Positions 48,209-59,589 of a stretch of 64,000 bases of DNA are shown here, piece after piece. Source of the DNA: Hibiscus mutabilis (taxonomy: Eukaryota > Streptophyta > Magnoliopsida > Malvales > Malvaceae); the NCBI GenBank assembly GCA_019671005.1, contig CM033714.1:84187909-84251908 (forward strand), in the 5' to 3' direction. The notes below the pieces were generated by a model. That model did not search any database and was not told where the DNA came from. It worked only from the letters and a program-made list of their open reading frames with translations. Every line of letters starts with the position of its first letter. Position 1 is the first letter of the stretch. A program made the translations under genes and the position numbers.

Positions 48209-48652
48209 TTATGGTGTCATAGCTTCCATATTCATCGCTTTCTGTTGGCCCAATAAACCATTAGCTTCAAGTTTCATGGTAAGGTCTCTAATCGTTTGTT
48301 TGAGACTATTGAAATCAACTAAACTATACCCTATTTCATAGGGGAGGCCGCAAGAGTCACACCCATATCCGCAGTTGCCACCGCAAGAGCCACTGCCACC
48401 GCAATTGCCGGGAATACCGACAACGGGAGGATTAGGATTGAATGGAGATGAAAGACTAAGATCGTGTTCGTGCGCGCCACCTCTCCTTGACTGTGGAAAA
48501 TCAGGATCGGAATCTTGCATGGTACCTCTTAAAGACTGAGACACAAAATTTTCGACTCGGTCGTCCACGGCGGGGACACCGATCCTCTTACCAATGGAAG
48601 TCGCTAAACATAGTGAGAATAATAAGGGCAGGAGAATCCAATTTGCTGCCAT
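48209..48652 (-). CDS. Small secreted Gly/Cys-rich protein, function unknown
   Basis: A single frame of 147 residues starts at 48652 with MAANWILLPLLFSLCLATSI, a clear signal peptide: hydrophobic core, then small residues. A longer frame reaches upstream to 48760, but the added residues lack signal-peptide character, so 48652 is chosen. After a charged linker comes a Pro/Gly segment and a compact cysteine cluster, CGGSGSCGGNCGYGCDSCG. The protein ends with a helix-like tail, QTIRDLTMKLEANGLLGQ, followed by Met-rich residues. A related fragment lies at 56590-56847. The secretion signal and cysteines suggest an extracellular peptide precursor or wall-associated protein; I do not recognise a named family. 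Confidence 0.65.
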   Translation of the reverse strand: MAANWILLPLLFSLCLATSIGKRIGVPAVDDRVENFVSQSLRGTMQDSDPDFPQSRRGGAHEHDLSLSSPFNPNPPVVGIPGNCGGSGSCGGNCGYGCDSCGLPYEIGYSLVDFNSLKQTIRDLTMKLEANGLLGQQKAMNMEAMTP

Positions 48653-49009
48653 CTTTGGGAGGAAGTAATGCTTATGTGATTTTAGTTTGATAGATAAAAA
48701 GGGTTTATATAGTAAAGTTCTAGCGTGAAAAAAGAAGGCATAAAATTTGTGACGAAACAAAAAAATTTCCAGTTAATCTATCTCTGTTCATGTTGTTTGC
48801 ATGAAATATATTTTATCTACGATTTTATACAATTTTTTATAATAAAAATCATAACAATGTAATATATGTTAATAGATATTTTTAACCCTTTAACAATACA
48901 CATACACCTTATAAACAAAGCGAATTGAACATGTGTCTCCTAGGATGAACATCATCCGCTTTTCCAGTGGGACACTTATTGGGTTCAATTACTCCTAATT
49001 TAAATGCAA

Positions 49010-49459
49010 GGGTAAAGTACACAAATAGTCACTAAACTATCCCTAAAAATTCAAAATGATCACCAAACTTTTAAAAATTACATAATGGTTATTAAACTTT
49101 AGTTTTTATTACAAAATGGTCACAGAGCCGTTAACTGTCGTTAACTGGGAGACGTGACAGTTGCGAAAATTTGTATAATAACATATTTAATCCTCAATAT
49201 TTACACATTCAATCAATTTAGATGTCAATAATGAGGGTTAAATTGAGAATAAATTGATTAAATGCGTTAATATTAAATATTAAATGTTATATTATTCAAA
49301 TTTATGTAACTGTCTCGTCACCCAATTAACGACAGTTAACGGCTCAGTGATCATTTGTAACAAAAATTAAATTTTAATGTCCATTATGTAACATTTGAAA
49401 GTTTGATAACCATTTTATATTTTTAGAGATAGTTTAGTAACCATATGTGTACTTTACCC
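49010..49459. mobile_element. Mutator-like MITE with 9-bp target duplication
   Basis: The element is 450 bp. It begins gggtaaagtacacaaatagt and ends catatgtgtactttaccc. Inverted homology runs through most of each half, including gttaactgtcgttaactggg against ccaattaacgacagttaac. Flanks taaatgcaa (49001-49009) and taaatacaa (49460-49468) agree at 8 of 9 bases, the duplication size of Mutator-like elements. There is no coding capacity. Confidence 0.75.
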
Positions 49460-49515
49460 TAAATACAAAGTATAAACTTATATAAAAAATTTAATCATAT
49501 AGATAAATGCATTAG

Positions 49516-49753
49516 TGTTGTGAATAAAGTAAAGAGTAAGAATAAAATAGATGAACAAGAACAAGATGGGAGAAAGAGCGAGATTTATATTATATTCTCA
49601 ATGTAGGGTTGTGTACAATGCTTTCTTCAAACTCTATATTTATAAGCATTAGATGAAAATCCTAATTCCAATGGGTATTAAACCCTAATAACAAAGCACA
49701 TTAAAGTCTCATTTGATATATGGATATCTACTATAAATAAAGATATTCATAAC
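49516..49753 (-). repeat. 3' LTR of the copia element
   Basis: This 238-bp LTR differs from its partner by scattered substitutions and lacks the final A of the cataaca end. It lies next to the polypurine tract (49754-49762, plus strand tccccctt). Confidence 0.85.
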
Positions 49754-50108
49754 TCCCCCTTGGATATCCATGAAGATAATGTGTCTCGTTAAAACCTTAC
49801 TAAGGTAAAAACCTTGTGGGAAAAAAAATTCTTAGTGAAGGAAAAAAAAGTACACACATCTTTGATACGCATAACACGTTGTCTCATTAAAAACCTTACC
49901 GGGAAAACCCATTGGGACAAAACCTCGGTTAAAGGGAAAATAGTGCAACATGTATTTACCCCATCATGAAAATATCACATAAGATCTTTGAATCTTCATA
50001 ATTCAATCTTGAATATAATCTTCAAATGTTGAAGTAGACTATGCAATGGTGAATATATCTTTCAAATTACTGCTTGAAAAGATTCATCGAATACTATTCT
50101 TCTGAAGA

Positions 50109-50752
50109 TCATGACGGACGAAACTTTGAATAAATATGTTTCGTTTTATCACATTTGATGTATCCACATTGAGATATAATTTTTGCATTATCTCTACACA
50201 AGACAGCTTGCATCTTATCTTGTGAAAGCAATTCACATATCTTCAAGATATGTCTAGCCAAATACATATTTCGGCTTTGCCTCGTGCATAACAATTATTT
50301 ACATGATTTGGAGAGGCGTCGAGTTTTGAAAGATCTAAAGGTAATGGTCTCGTAGCACTTAGATAGAATTTTTGGACCAACTAATATATGATGCTTCTAG
50401 ATCAATTAATATATATATGGTGCTTTTGGACTAACAATATCATCACCCTTTTCTCGAGGGTAGAATGGGTCTTTATTTACATTAAGAGATCTATCAACCA
50501 TAAGTGTGATCAACGAATATGCATTATGCATGTAAAGTCTCTTTAAACATTTTTCTGTGTATGTCGATTGATGCACAAGGATTTCATTATTAAGAAGATC
50601 TCTTTATGAGTGTCAACGATATTCAAATCATCAACATACACAACAACAACAATGACAAATTCAGAGCTAAACCTCTTAATAAAAATGCTCGGGAAAATTG
50701 AATCATTCTTATAGCCTTCCACTAATAAGTATTCATTGAGACGATTATACAA
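50109..50752 (-). pseudogene. copia pol remnant: reverse transcriptase and RNase H
   Basis: 50752-50543 contains the RT core box VVYVDDLNIV preceded by a hydrophobic stretch. 50294-50109 contains an RNase-H-end phrase (GYIKCDKTKHIYSKF). Stops and frame changes separate the pieces. Confidence 0.7.
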
Positions 50753-51792
50753 TATGCGCCCAATTTGTTTAATCTATAAATAGATAAGTTCAATTTGATT
50801 GAATAGTGTTCTTGAGAACTTGAATTAACTGCTTCTGCAGTCTAAATCCTTCCAGAAGTTTCATGTAAATATTATTATCAAGATGCTCATACAAATAGGA
50901 TGTAACGACATCTATTAGGCGGAAACTAAGTCTTTTATTGCCAGACTAATAAAAATCTTTTGCACCTACCACCTAAGAGTATGTTTCCTTATAATCGATT
51001 CTAGGTCTTTGTGAGAATCCTTGTGCAATCAAACGAGTTTTATATCTCACAATTTCCCCTTTTTCATTTTTTTCTCACAAAGACTCCTTTATATCTACGG
51101 GCTTTACACCTTCTGGTGTATGAACTATAGGCCCGAATACTTCTCCTTTCGAAAGAGATTTTAGTTTCTCCTCAATTGCCCCTTTCTATTTAGCCAATCA
51201 TTTATTTGTTTACATTTTCCAATTGACAATAGTTCATGATCACATCAAAATCTTTAGTGCTATACTGCATGCAAATGTATTATCGACGTCGAGTTGATTT
51301 CAGTTCCACTTATTACCAGACATGACACAATCTATTGAGATTTCTTTATTATCAAGTACCTGAGTCATGTTAATGTCTCTGTTGGAGACCTTTTAATCTC
51401 TTATAGAGATTTTCATAATACGTTGATTCCTCGATCAAACCAATTTTTGAGGATTTTTATCTTTGGAACTTACTTGTCTACCATGCTACAGGCGTAAGTT
51501 AGACTCATTAGCAACTATAGTTTGTCCTTCTGGGACATCAAATTTAATCGGAGCATTCATAGCTAGTATATGTGACTTAGTCACTCTTTTAGGGTCAACA
51601 AAACTATCTGGCAATTGATTTGCTAAGTTTTGTACATGAATTATCCTTTGAACTTCTAGTTCACATTGACATTGTTGAGTATGTGGATCAAAATAAGATA
51701 ATGATAATTCATTCCAATATATATTGTTTTCAGCTGAGTATTTTCTACCCCTAATGTTGGAAAATTGACTCATTAAAATGACAGTCAATAAA

Positions 51793-52361
51793 TCAAGCTG
51801 TAAATAAATTTCTCATATGAAGCTCGAGATATTTAATTATCGAAAGGGGTTCAAATTTGAAATATATTCCCAACCTCCTTTGAGGACCCATCTTTGTGCG
51901 TTGTGGTGGAGCAATCGGAACATAAACTGGACATCCAAAAATTCTAATATGGGAAATATTTAGTTCCTGACCAAAAACCATTTGTAATGGGGAGAAATTA
52001 TGATAATTTATTGGCTTGATGCAAATTAATGATGTTGCATGTAAAATGACATGTCACCAGCATTATCAAGAATAATTGTCTTTACAAGGTAATCTGAAAA
52101 ATGTGCTCGTAATTTTATCAACTAAGCAAGTAACCTCGCAAACGTCAAGTTGCAAGTTGATAACAAGGATACATATGATCATCTAGCCGATGCATCGATT
52201 AAAACCGTAAAATATCTAGATAATCTATAAGAAGGGTGTATGAGCCGACATATATCACCCTGTATCCGCTCTAAAAAATTAACAAATTCACAATCTATCT
52301 TAACCGGTGATGGTCGAATAATTAGTTTGCCTTGAGAGCAAGCATCCCATAAAAGAAACAT
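51793..52361 (-). pseudogene. copia pol remnant: gag-pre-integrase and integrase
   Basis: 52361-52179 reads CSQGKLIIRPSPVK and LERIQGDICRLIHPS, the region after the HHCC-type motif of copia integrases. 51981-51793 reads ISHIRIFGCPVYVPIAPPQR, the conserved end of the integrase core. The frame is interrupted between the pieces. Confidence 0.7.
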
Positions 52362-53546
52362 TATTTAGAAGAATCTGTCAGTTCTTCAATCAATGACCAC
52401 ATGAAGTGTCAATATATTTTTGCATTATAATTGAACCGGGATGGCCTAACGGGTCATGTCAAATAATAAAGTTATCAGTAAACTTCTGGTTTACAATAGC
52501 ATGAGCTTTAATTTTGTACTAATTCTTGTGTAGTACAATCTAGATGACACTATATGTAACTTTGTCAAGATTTTCTTATTACCTTGAGTTATACTCGTAA
52601 TATGGATACAATCAACATCCCCTTGACTAATAATCTCACTATGATAATCATTTCTGTGAATATCTTTAAAGTTCAATAAGTCTCTTTTCGACATTGACGA
52701 GTATAACACATTGTGAATATGGAATTGAGTTTCATTTAGCAATAACATATTTGCTCTTCTGGAGCATTTTATGATATTAGTACTTTCGGATATAGTACTC
52801 GCATTATTCCCTTACATTGTTAAATGGGAAAATATGCATAATTATGCACCTTTCAATATGTGCTTTGTTCCATTCACTTCGGGGAATGAAAATATGTGCT
52901 TTGTACCATTCACTTCAGGGAATGAAAAATATTAAATATAGCACATATCTAATCAATTATCTATAAAAGATAATGTCACAAGAACTTATTACTCTTCCGG
53001 AGCATTGATATTTTAGTACTTTAAGATATAGTACTCACATTTTCACCTTGCATTTAAATGGGAAATAATTCTTATGCTTAAGTATAGCATGAATACTTGC
53101 ATTGTTTACTAAGCATAAATCACCATAATTCATTGCATATTTTATTCCGAAAGGAATCATATTCTTCAGAAGATAATATGTAAAACAAATGAACATAAAG
53201 TAAAATAAATAAATGTTTTAATATATAATATAAAAACATAAATAAATAATATGTAAAATAAATTAACATAAAGCAAAATAAATTAAAATATCAATAATTT
53301 CTTTTAGAGATTATAAGGAAATAAGATAAATGGCGAATTATTCCCTTCAAGGGTTATGAGGAAATCAACAATATCCAATTGAGTTGGACCAACAACGACA
53401 TAATTATTTTCACAATTTTCGTAAACAAAATTTGTTTATATTTTCTTTCCTTTATTATTCATTATTGTGGATAAAGGTTCATAATGCTTCAGCGTTTGAC
53501 AAGTACGAGATCAATGGTTTGTACCAGTGGGCCTTTAAAACATTTT

Positions 53547-53864
53547 TCACGATATTGTGTCTGAGAACAACATTATTTGCGTGAAAAGTGGAGTATGTTT
53601 TTTTCCTAACATATTCTCATCAGTAATATTTTGACCATATAACTTCAATTGTGAAGTAATTCGAAACATAGCAGAGTTATACTCGCTTGCTGATTTAAAA
53701 TCTTGCAATCTCATATGCAACCAACCATATTGAGCTTTAGGTAGAATAACAGTTTTCTGATGGTCATATCGTTCCTTTAGATTATTCCAAAGAATAAGAG
53801 GATCTTTCACCGTTAAATATTCAGATTTCAACCCCTCATGGAGGTGACAACGAATAAGTATCAC
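53547..53864 (-). pseudogene. copia gag remnant (UBN2-type)
   Basis: The frame contains LILWNNLKERYDHQKTVILP and GWLHMRLQDFKSASEYNSAM, typical phrases of UBN2-type copia gag proteins. It is truncated on both sides by stops. Confidence 0.7.
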
Positions 53865-54858
53865 AACTTTGACCTTATTTTAAGTAGATTATTCCAAAGA
53901 TTTAATCCTTGTACGCGGCATTGTTAAACCAGTTCACAATGTCCTTTAGAAACCTTCTTTAAGACCAATAACCTCGCAGAACGGGATGTTCAACCAATAT
54001 ATTTGGATTAAACCAATAGAACAGAGAACATAAATCACCATAATTTATAACAGTCTTCTTGTAGATCATAAATCACCATAATTTATTGCACTTTAAAATT
54101 ATAATTTAAAGAATAAAAATAAAAGTAGAGTTTACCGATAACGATTTTCCTCTCGAGGACGATGGAGACATAACAAATGACCGAGACAACTTCTCATAAA
54201 CTCTTTTTATAATATCTCTTTCCAAGTCATTTAAACATATCATGTAAAACTCAAAACACGATTAAAAATATCAACTCTTATCAATAGAATAAAATAAATA
54301 AATATTGATCTTTAGGTTATGAACTAAAGAAATAAGAAAATCTCAAAATTGAATTTACAGAAGTGTAGGGACTTAACCAAGTATATTAAAAACTTTAGGA
54401 TCCATGTCATAATTTTCTCTTTTCATAGCAATAGTTGCATAAGCACAACACTGTCGTAAATTAAAACTTTATTTATTTATTTATTATAGCACAAAGAAAG
54501 AATTTGAAGAACATACCACCATTCAAATTCTTATACCAACCTCGACAAGTGCAACCTCCCAACATTAAATTCTCGTTGCTTTGTCATCAAAATCTTCAAT
54601 AACCAATGAACTGTGCGGTTGGGATTGGAATTTTGAATTTAGCTTGAACATTAAATGTTTTAGTCTTGCGCCCAAAGTTAAAAAGAAATTAAAAACCAAG
54701 TTAAAATATAAAGAGAAAAAATAATCAGCAATTGAAAAGAAATTGAGGGGGAAAAAAATTATCTTTGGTTCAACGTAGGATCAAACTTTTTCCGGTAACT
54801 TCTTTAGGATTCGAACAAAGAGCACCAAAATCTTCCGAGCAAATTCGTGCTGATAACG

Positions 54859-55097
54859 TGTTATGAATAAAGTAAAGAGCAAGAATAAAATAGATGAACA
54901 AGAACAAGATGTGAGAAAGAGAGAGATTTATATTATATTCTCAATGTAGGGTTGTGTACAATGCTTTCTCAAAACTCTATATTTATAGGCATAAAATGAA
55001 AACCCTAATTCCAATGGATATTAAACCCTAATAATAAAGTACATTAAAGTCTCATTTAATATATGAATATCCACCATAAATAAAAATATTCATAACA
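54859..55097 (-). repeat. 5' LTR of the copia element
   Basis: This 239-bp LTR has perfectly mirrored ends (tgttatgaata and tattcataaca). It is preceded internally by tcgtgctgataacg, the primer-site region. Confidence 0.85.
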
Positions 55098-55329
55098 ATT
55101 AGTTTATTTTAATTTTAAAATAAACTAATATTATTGAAAATAAACATATGATTAAATTGTGTGTTTGCATGATAAATTGAATTTTATTCATAATAAACAT
55201 CATTAAAAAAGTTAATAAATTTTGTATTTTATTTGATGAGGATAGTTTTGAAAATTACCATCACATCTCTAGTAAAGTGTTAGGTGAACCGAACATATCA
55301 ATTTAAAGTGTTGGAATTTTTTTGACACC

Positions 55330-55910
55330 TTAACTAGACAACTTTATTGATAAATAAAATAAAATCAAAACATAAACATAATAGACGTTTTAGAATATTT
55401 AAAAGAACAAAAAAACATAAATCTAAAAAAAATAAGCGCTGCACCAGTTAGATTAGACACTTCCTCTTTGCACCAAAGAAAATCTCTACGGTCCAGTGTA
55501 AGAAGGATCCATAAGGAGTTGTCAAAACACGAATTAAAATAAATCCTCAAAATCGGCAACAATCTTTCACGCCTATTCTCAAAAACGACGATTCGCTATA
55601 GATTACATCAGCAAATAGCTCAAAAGGGGGTTAAACTCTATGTGGACAACGACAAACACGAATCAGAGACAAGTAGTGTGAGGGTCACCGTACTAACACA
55701 AAAAAATTTGCAAAAGTAACCATAGAAGCGTGCCATAAGGTAGAAAAACGTGTCACAGAGGCAGAAAAACGCACCAAAATGTGCGGAAAAAAGACAAATA
55801 AACAAAATAAATAAAATATGAATCATCAGCGGTCGAAACTAATACAAAAATCGGTGTCGTCGTTGATTAAACAAAAAAATAAGTAATTATATAGTTGAGA
55901 GAAAACTGAA
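55330..55910. repeat. Dispersed repeat, copy 2
   Basis: It is collinear with 3475-4100: caactttattgataaa, gttgtcaaaacacga, acgaatcagagacaag, agcgtgccataaggtag and ggtgtcgtcgttgatt. It lies about 230 bp past the copia element. It has no coding capacity. Confidence 0.5.
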
Positions 55911-56589
55911 AATACGATTAGAGTTTTCAGGACAAAAATTAATTTGTTGTGAATTTAATTAACGATTTTACATGTGTACAAGATAATGTAATGTACTTTT
56001 TTGACAATCACATTCTTAACATTCATTTTCAAGAATCATTTTTTGGGATATTAACATGAAAAAAAAAACCAAACGTTACCTTATTGGTTGTTCTTTGCAC
56101 GAGATTGATTGTTTGTGTTTTGGAATAAATTGAAGAACTCATATAAAAAAAATTCAACAAAATTTAGGTTTTGATTTTAAGAAGATTGTAAAGGATGATG
56201 AACTGAAAAGAATATATATATATATAATTATTTTAGCAAATCATCCTATATTATTTTTGTGAATTTTATAATTTTGTTATATTTTAGAATTATAATTACA
56301 TTGATATGATTTTTAAGGATTGAAGGTCAATTTTTAAGAATTAAATTCAAATCGACATTTGATGGATAAGGCTCTCACGAGACTAGAAAAGAAAAGAAGA
56401 GAAGAAATAAGGCATTAAAGGGATACAAATCAGCTTAGAACTCGAAGGTGGTGGAAGCTGTGGAATATATATCCCTTTCAGATTCGAACATGAGCAATCC
56501 TGTGACATCAGGTGCTTGGTCCTTCAGTCATGTGAAGTCCGAGGTGTCAAGTACATATAATCTAATACAAATCTATGAAGATTCTGGTG
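55911..56589. other. AT-rich spacer
   Basis: No gene is recognised. There is a (TA)n tract near 56213-56224 and a purine-rich patch (gaaaagaaaagaagagaag) near 56387-56406. Confidence 0.45.
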
Positions 56590-56847
56590 CTATAGGCTGC
56601 GTATTCTCCCCTTCTTTTGCCCTAATAAACCATTGACATCAAGTTTCATGGTAAGGTCACTAATTGTTTGTTCGACTCCACTGAGACCAACTAAACCATA
56701 CCCTATCCCATTGCTGGGGTTGCATCCATAGTTGCAGCTGCCACCACAACATCCGCTGATGATATCGACATTGCCGCAACCACAATAAGGGTTTCTTTCA
56801 TGGATCAGAGGAGGGGGATCGCTAGGATCACGATCGAACAAAGGCAT
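56590..56847 (-). pseudogene. Truncated relative of the small secreted protein at 48209
   Basis: The 85-residue frame keeps a cysteine cluster (CGCG...CCGGSCNYGC) and the C-terminal motif QTISDLTMKLDVNGLLGQ, nearly identical to the gene at 48209-48652. It lacks a signal peptide: upstream of its first Met the frame has no hydrophobic start. It is therefore called a truncated copy, although a spliced upstream exon that I could not find would change this. Confidence 0.55.
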
Positions 56848-57350
56848 GTTGAGACGTTGTAAATAAAATTTAGTTCGTCTGTTTTTTTAAAGTATATGTC
56901 TATTTCATAATCCATAATTTATATTTGTGGCTATTATTTTCGATAATATCCTTTTTAAAGTTTCAATACATTAAACCTGTCTTTTTTAATATTAAAAACT
57001 TTATTTTAATTGTTGAGTGTTTTTTTAACAGAAAAAAATCAACTTCTATTTAACAACAAAGAGAAAACAATCAAGACAAACAACAACAAAAAGAAAAACA
57101 TAAAAAAAAGGTGAGTAGCAACACAACACAGACACAGACACAATCCAAACCAAACCATACAACACACAGCAGAACAAAAGAAAAAATATAATAAAAAAAC
57201 TACAAACAACGAAACGAAGGGGGGGCCGGTCCGACGGTGTTAAAACAACAGTTCTTCGATACGTTTCAGCCGCTTTCAATCAAAATCATTTAACTGTAGA
57301 TTTGATTCAAAGCTCAAAATTTTCCCTCTCTTCCCTTTTCTCTCTTCCTC
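56848..57350. other. Spacer upstream of the PPR pseudogene
   Basis: 57040-57200 is very A/C-rich on the plus strand (aacaacaaagagaaaac, cacaacacagacacagac) and may be a retroelement 3' end. 57300-57350 is C/T-rich, like a plant 5' leader. Confidence 0.45.
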
Positions 57351-59132
57351 ATGGTAAGTTTCCATGGAAGCCCAACAACGTCATCAACAGCCACACTCAC
57401 GCATTCACCAATCTACCTCGCAATCATCCAAGCAGGTCCACGTCTCAAACCTCTTCAACAAGTCCACGCACGGATCACCGTCACGGGCTCCGGTCGCAGC
57501 CGATCTCTCATCACCAAACCCCTCTCTTTCGCTTATGCCGCTACCTCTCCCATTAGCTACACGCGTCGCCTCTTCTTTTCCATCCTCAATCCGGATACTT
57601 TTCTCTTCCATTCTCTAATCACCTTAACCTCTAAATTCAATTTCCCTCAAGAATCCCTTCTCTACTATCGCCGGATGTTATTAGCCAATATTCCATCTTC
57701 AAATTACACATTCTCCGCCGTGACTAAATCTTCCGCCGATTTAATGACTTTCAGTATCGGTAAAACTATTCATTGTCATGTTTTGATTTGTGGGTACGGT
57801 TTGGATACATATGTTCAAGCTGCTCTTGTGAGTTTTCGTGCTAAATCTGGTCATGTGGGGATTGCCCGTAAAGTTTTCGATAAAATGCCCGAGAGAACAG
57901 TAGTAGCTTGGAATTCCATGATTTCGGGATATGAGCAGAAAGGATTTGGAAAAGAAGCGATTGGGTTGTTTCATTTGATGCGAGATTCGGGAGTTAAGCC
58001 GGATTCTGCAACGTTTGTTAGTTTGTTATCCACTTGTGCTCAGGTGGGTGCAAGTGGTTTAGGCTGCTGGGTGCATGAGTATATTGCTAGAAACTGTTTC
58101 GATCTGAATATTGTGCTTGCCTGCTTGGTACTGCGATGATTAATATGTATTCGAGGTGTGGAAATGTGATCAAAGCAAGAGAAGTTTTCGATTTGATGGA
58201 GGAAAAGAATATTGTGGCTTGGACTGCTATGATTTCAAGGTATGGAATGCATGGTCATGGTAGCTTAGCACTTGAGCTCTTTAGTGAAATGAGGGTCCAT
58301 GGTCCACAACCGAATACTTTAACGTTTGTCGCGATCTTATCAGCTTGTGCTCACGCAGGACTCGTTAATGAAGGGCGCCGGATATTTGCCAGCATGAGGC
58401 AGGAATATAGATTGGAGCCATCGGTGGAGAATCTGGTTTGTATGGTGGATATGCTTGGGTGTGCCGGACACTTGAACGAAGCGTATCAGTTTATCAAAGA
58501 CATACCTAAAGAGCCAGCCCCTGCAGTTTGGACTGCAATGCTCGGGGCTTGCAAGATGCATAAGAATTTCGATCTTGGAGTAGAAGTAGCCGAGCATCTT
58601 CTGAGTCTCGAGCCAGAAAATCCGGGACATTATGTAATGCTTTCGAATATATATGCATTGGCAGGTAGGATGGATCGAGTGGAAAAGGTCCGAAACATAA
58701 TGATAAGAAATCGCTAGAAGCAGGAAGTTGGCTATAGCACAATAGATGTTGATCAGAAGGTTTATTTGTTTAGCATGGGTTACAAGGCTCATCCTGAGAC
58801 GAATCAAATTTATCTGTACTTGGATGAGTTGATCAGTAGGTGCAGAGAAGCCGGCTATATACCGGCATCTGAATCTGTGATGCATGAGGTAGAAGAAGAG
58901 GAGAGGGAACATGCCCTTAGGTACCACAGTGAGAAGCTTGCAACAGCATTTGGCTTATTAAAAACTGGCCCCGGTTTGCCCATCAGGATTGTCCAGAACC
59001 TTCGAATGTGCGAGGATTGTCATAAGGCCATCAAACATATCCCGGTTATTGCTAATAGGGAGATTAACGTTCGTTGATAGACTTCGGTTTCATCATTTTA
59101 AAGACGGTTCATATTCTTGTCGAGACTATTGA
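57351..59132 (+). pseudogene. PPR-DYW protein (At2g33760-like), pseudogene
   Basis: The intronless reading starts MVSFHGSPTTSSTATLTHSP and contains PPR repeats (GKTIHCHVLICGYGLDTYV, VAWNSMISGYEQKGFGKEA, AWTAMISRYGMHGHGSLALE), an E/E+ region and a DYW domain with HSEKLA and CEDCHKA. It resembles the Arabidopsis protein At2g33760 from memory. DYW proteins usually edit C to U in organelle transcripts. Four lesions are visible: an apparent 8-bp insertion (gcctgctt, about 58120-58127) shifts the frame, TAG at 58715 replaces a sense codon, a 1-bp insertion at 59075 shifts the frame again, and the final Trp codon of the DYW triplet is TGA (59130-59132). It is a pseudogene, probably young since similarity is otherwise high. 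Confidence 0.88.
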
Positions 59133-59589
59133 TGATGAACTTGGCTGCTGTCTATCTAAGCATATCGAAGGTTTCTCATTTTTTATTCTCCCGAGTAACA
59201 AAGATGAACAACACAGGATATAGCAAATGCATAATCTAGAAAGTGTGTAGTTCTAACATCAAATAGAAACTGAACATTCTAGGAACCAGGGATTGGAAAA
59301 CTCAAAAGAAAGAAAATCTAATAATCACTTCTTAACAATTTTATTGTCCGAAAACAACAGCTTTGTACGGTCATAGCACAAGCCTGTTAAACAAGAAAAC
59401 ATTGCAATGTTTCGGCAGAGCACACCTGATATGATACAAATCCTCCCCTTTTACAGGGATCTTTATTCATTTTTGTTCTCGAATTCAGATGACAACTAAA
59501 ACACGAAGCTGTTCACAACTTCACATTATAGCAACTTTTGGAAATGTAATGTGCATTTGTGTTTACCTAGTAGCATCTCAGTTGTACTT
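59133..59589. other. Shared 3' region between the PPR pseudogene and PHO2
   Basis: The two genes converge here. The interval is short and probably holds the PHO2 3' UTR on the minus strand. No other gene is seen. Confidence 0.5.

Larger units (their letters stand above)
49516..55097 (-). mobile_element. Ty1/copia LTR retrotransposon, structurally complete but dead
   Basis: Direct LTRs at 49516-49753 and 54859-55097 begin tgttgtgaataaag and tgttatgaataaag, and end atattcataac and atattcataaca. The 5-bp duplication attag flanks both outer ends (49511-49515 and 55098-55102). A polypurine tract, AAGGGGGA on the minus strand, abuts the 49516 LTR, and a TTATCAGCACGA-type primer site abuts the 54859 LTR, so it lies on the minus strand. 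Remnants follow in copia order: gag (about 53864), pre-integrase and integrase (52361-51793), RT with YVDD (50752-50543), and RNase H end (50294-50109). The two LTRs differ at roughly 17 positions by eye, so the insertion is not recent. Confidence 0.88.

Noticed and set aside
58340..58927. A 195-codon minus-strand frame
   Set aside because: It is antisense to the PPR pseudogene; PPR coding on the plus strand explains the openness.
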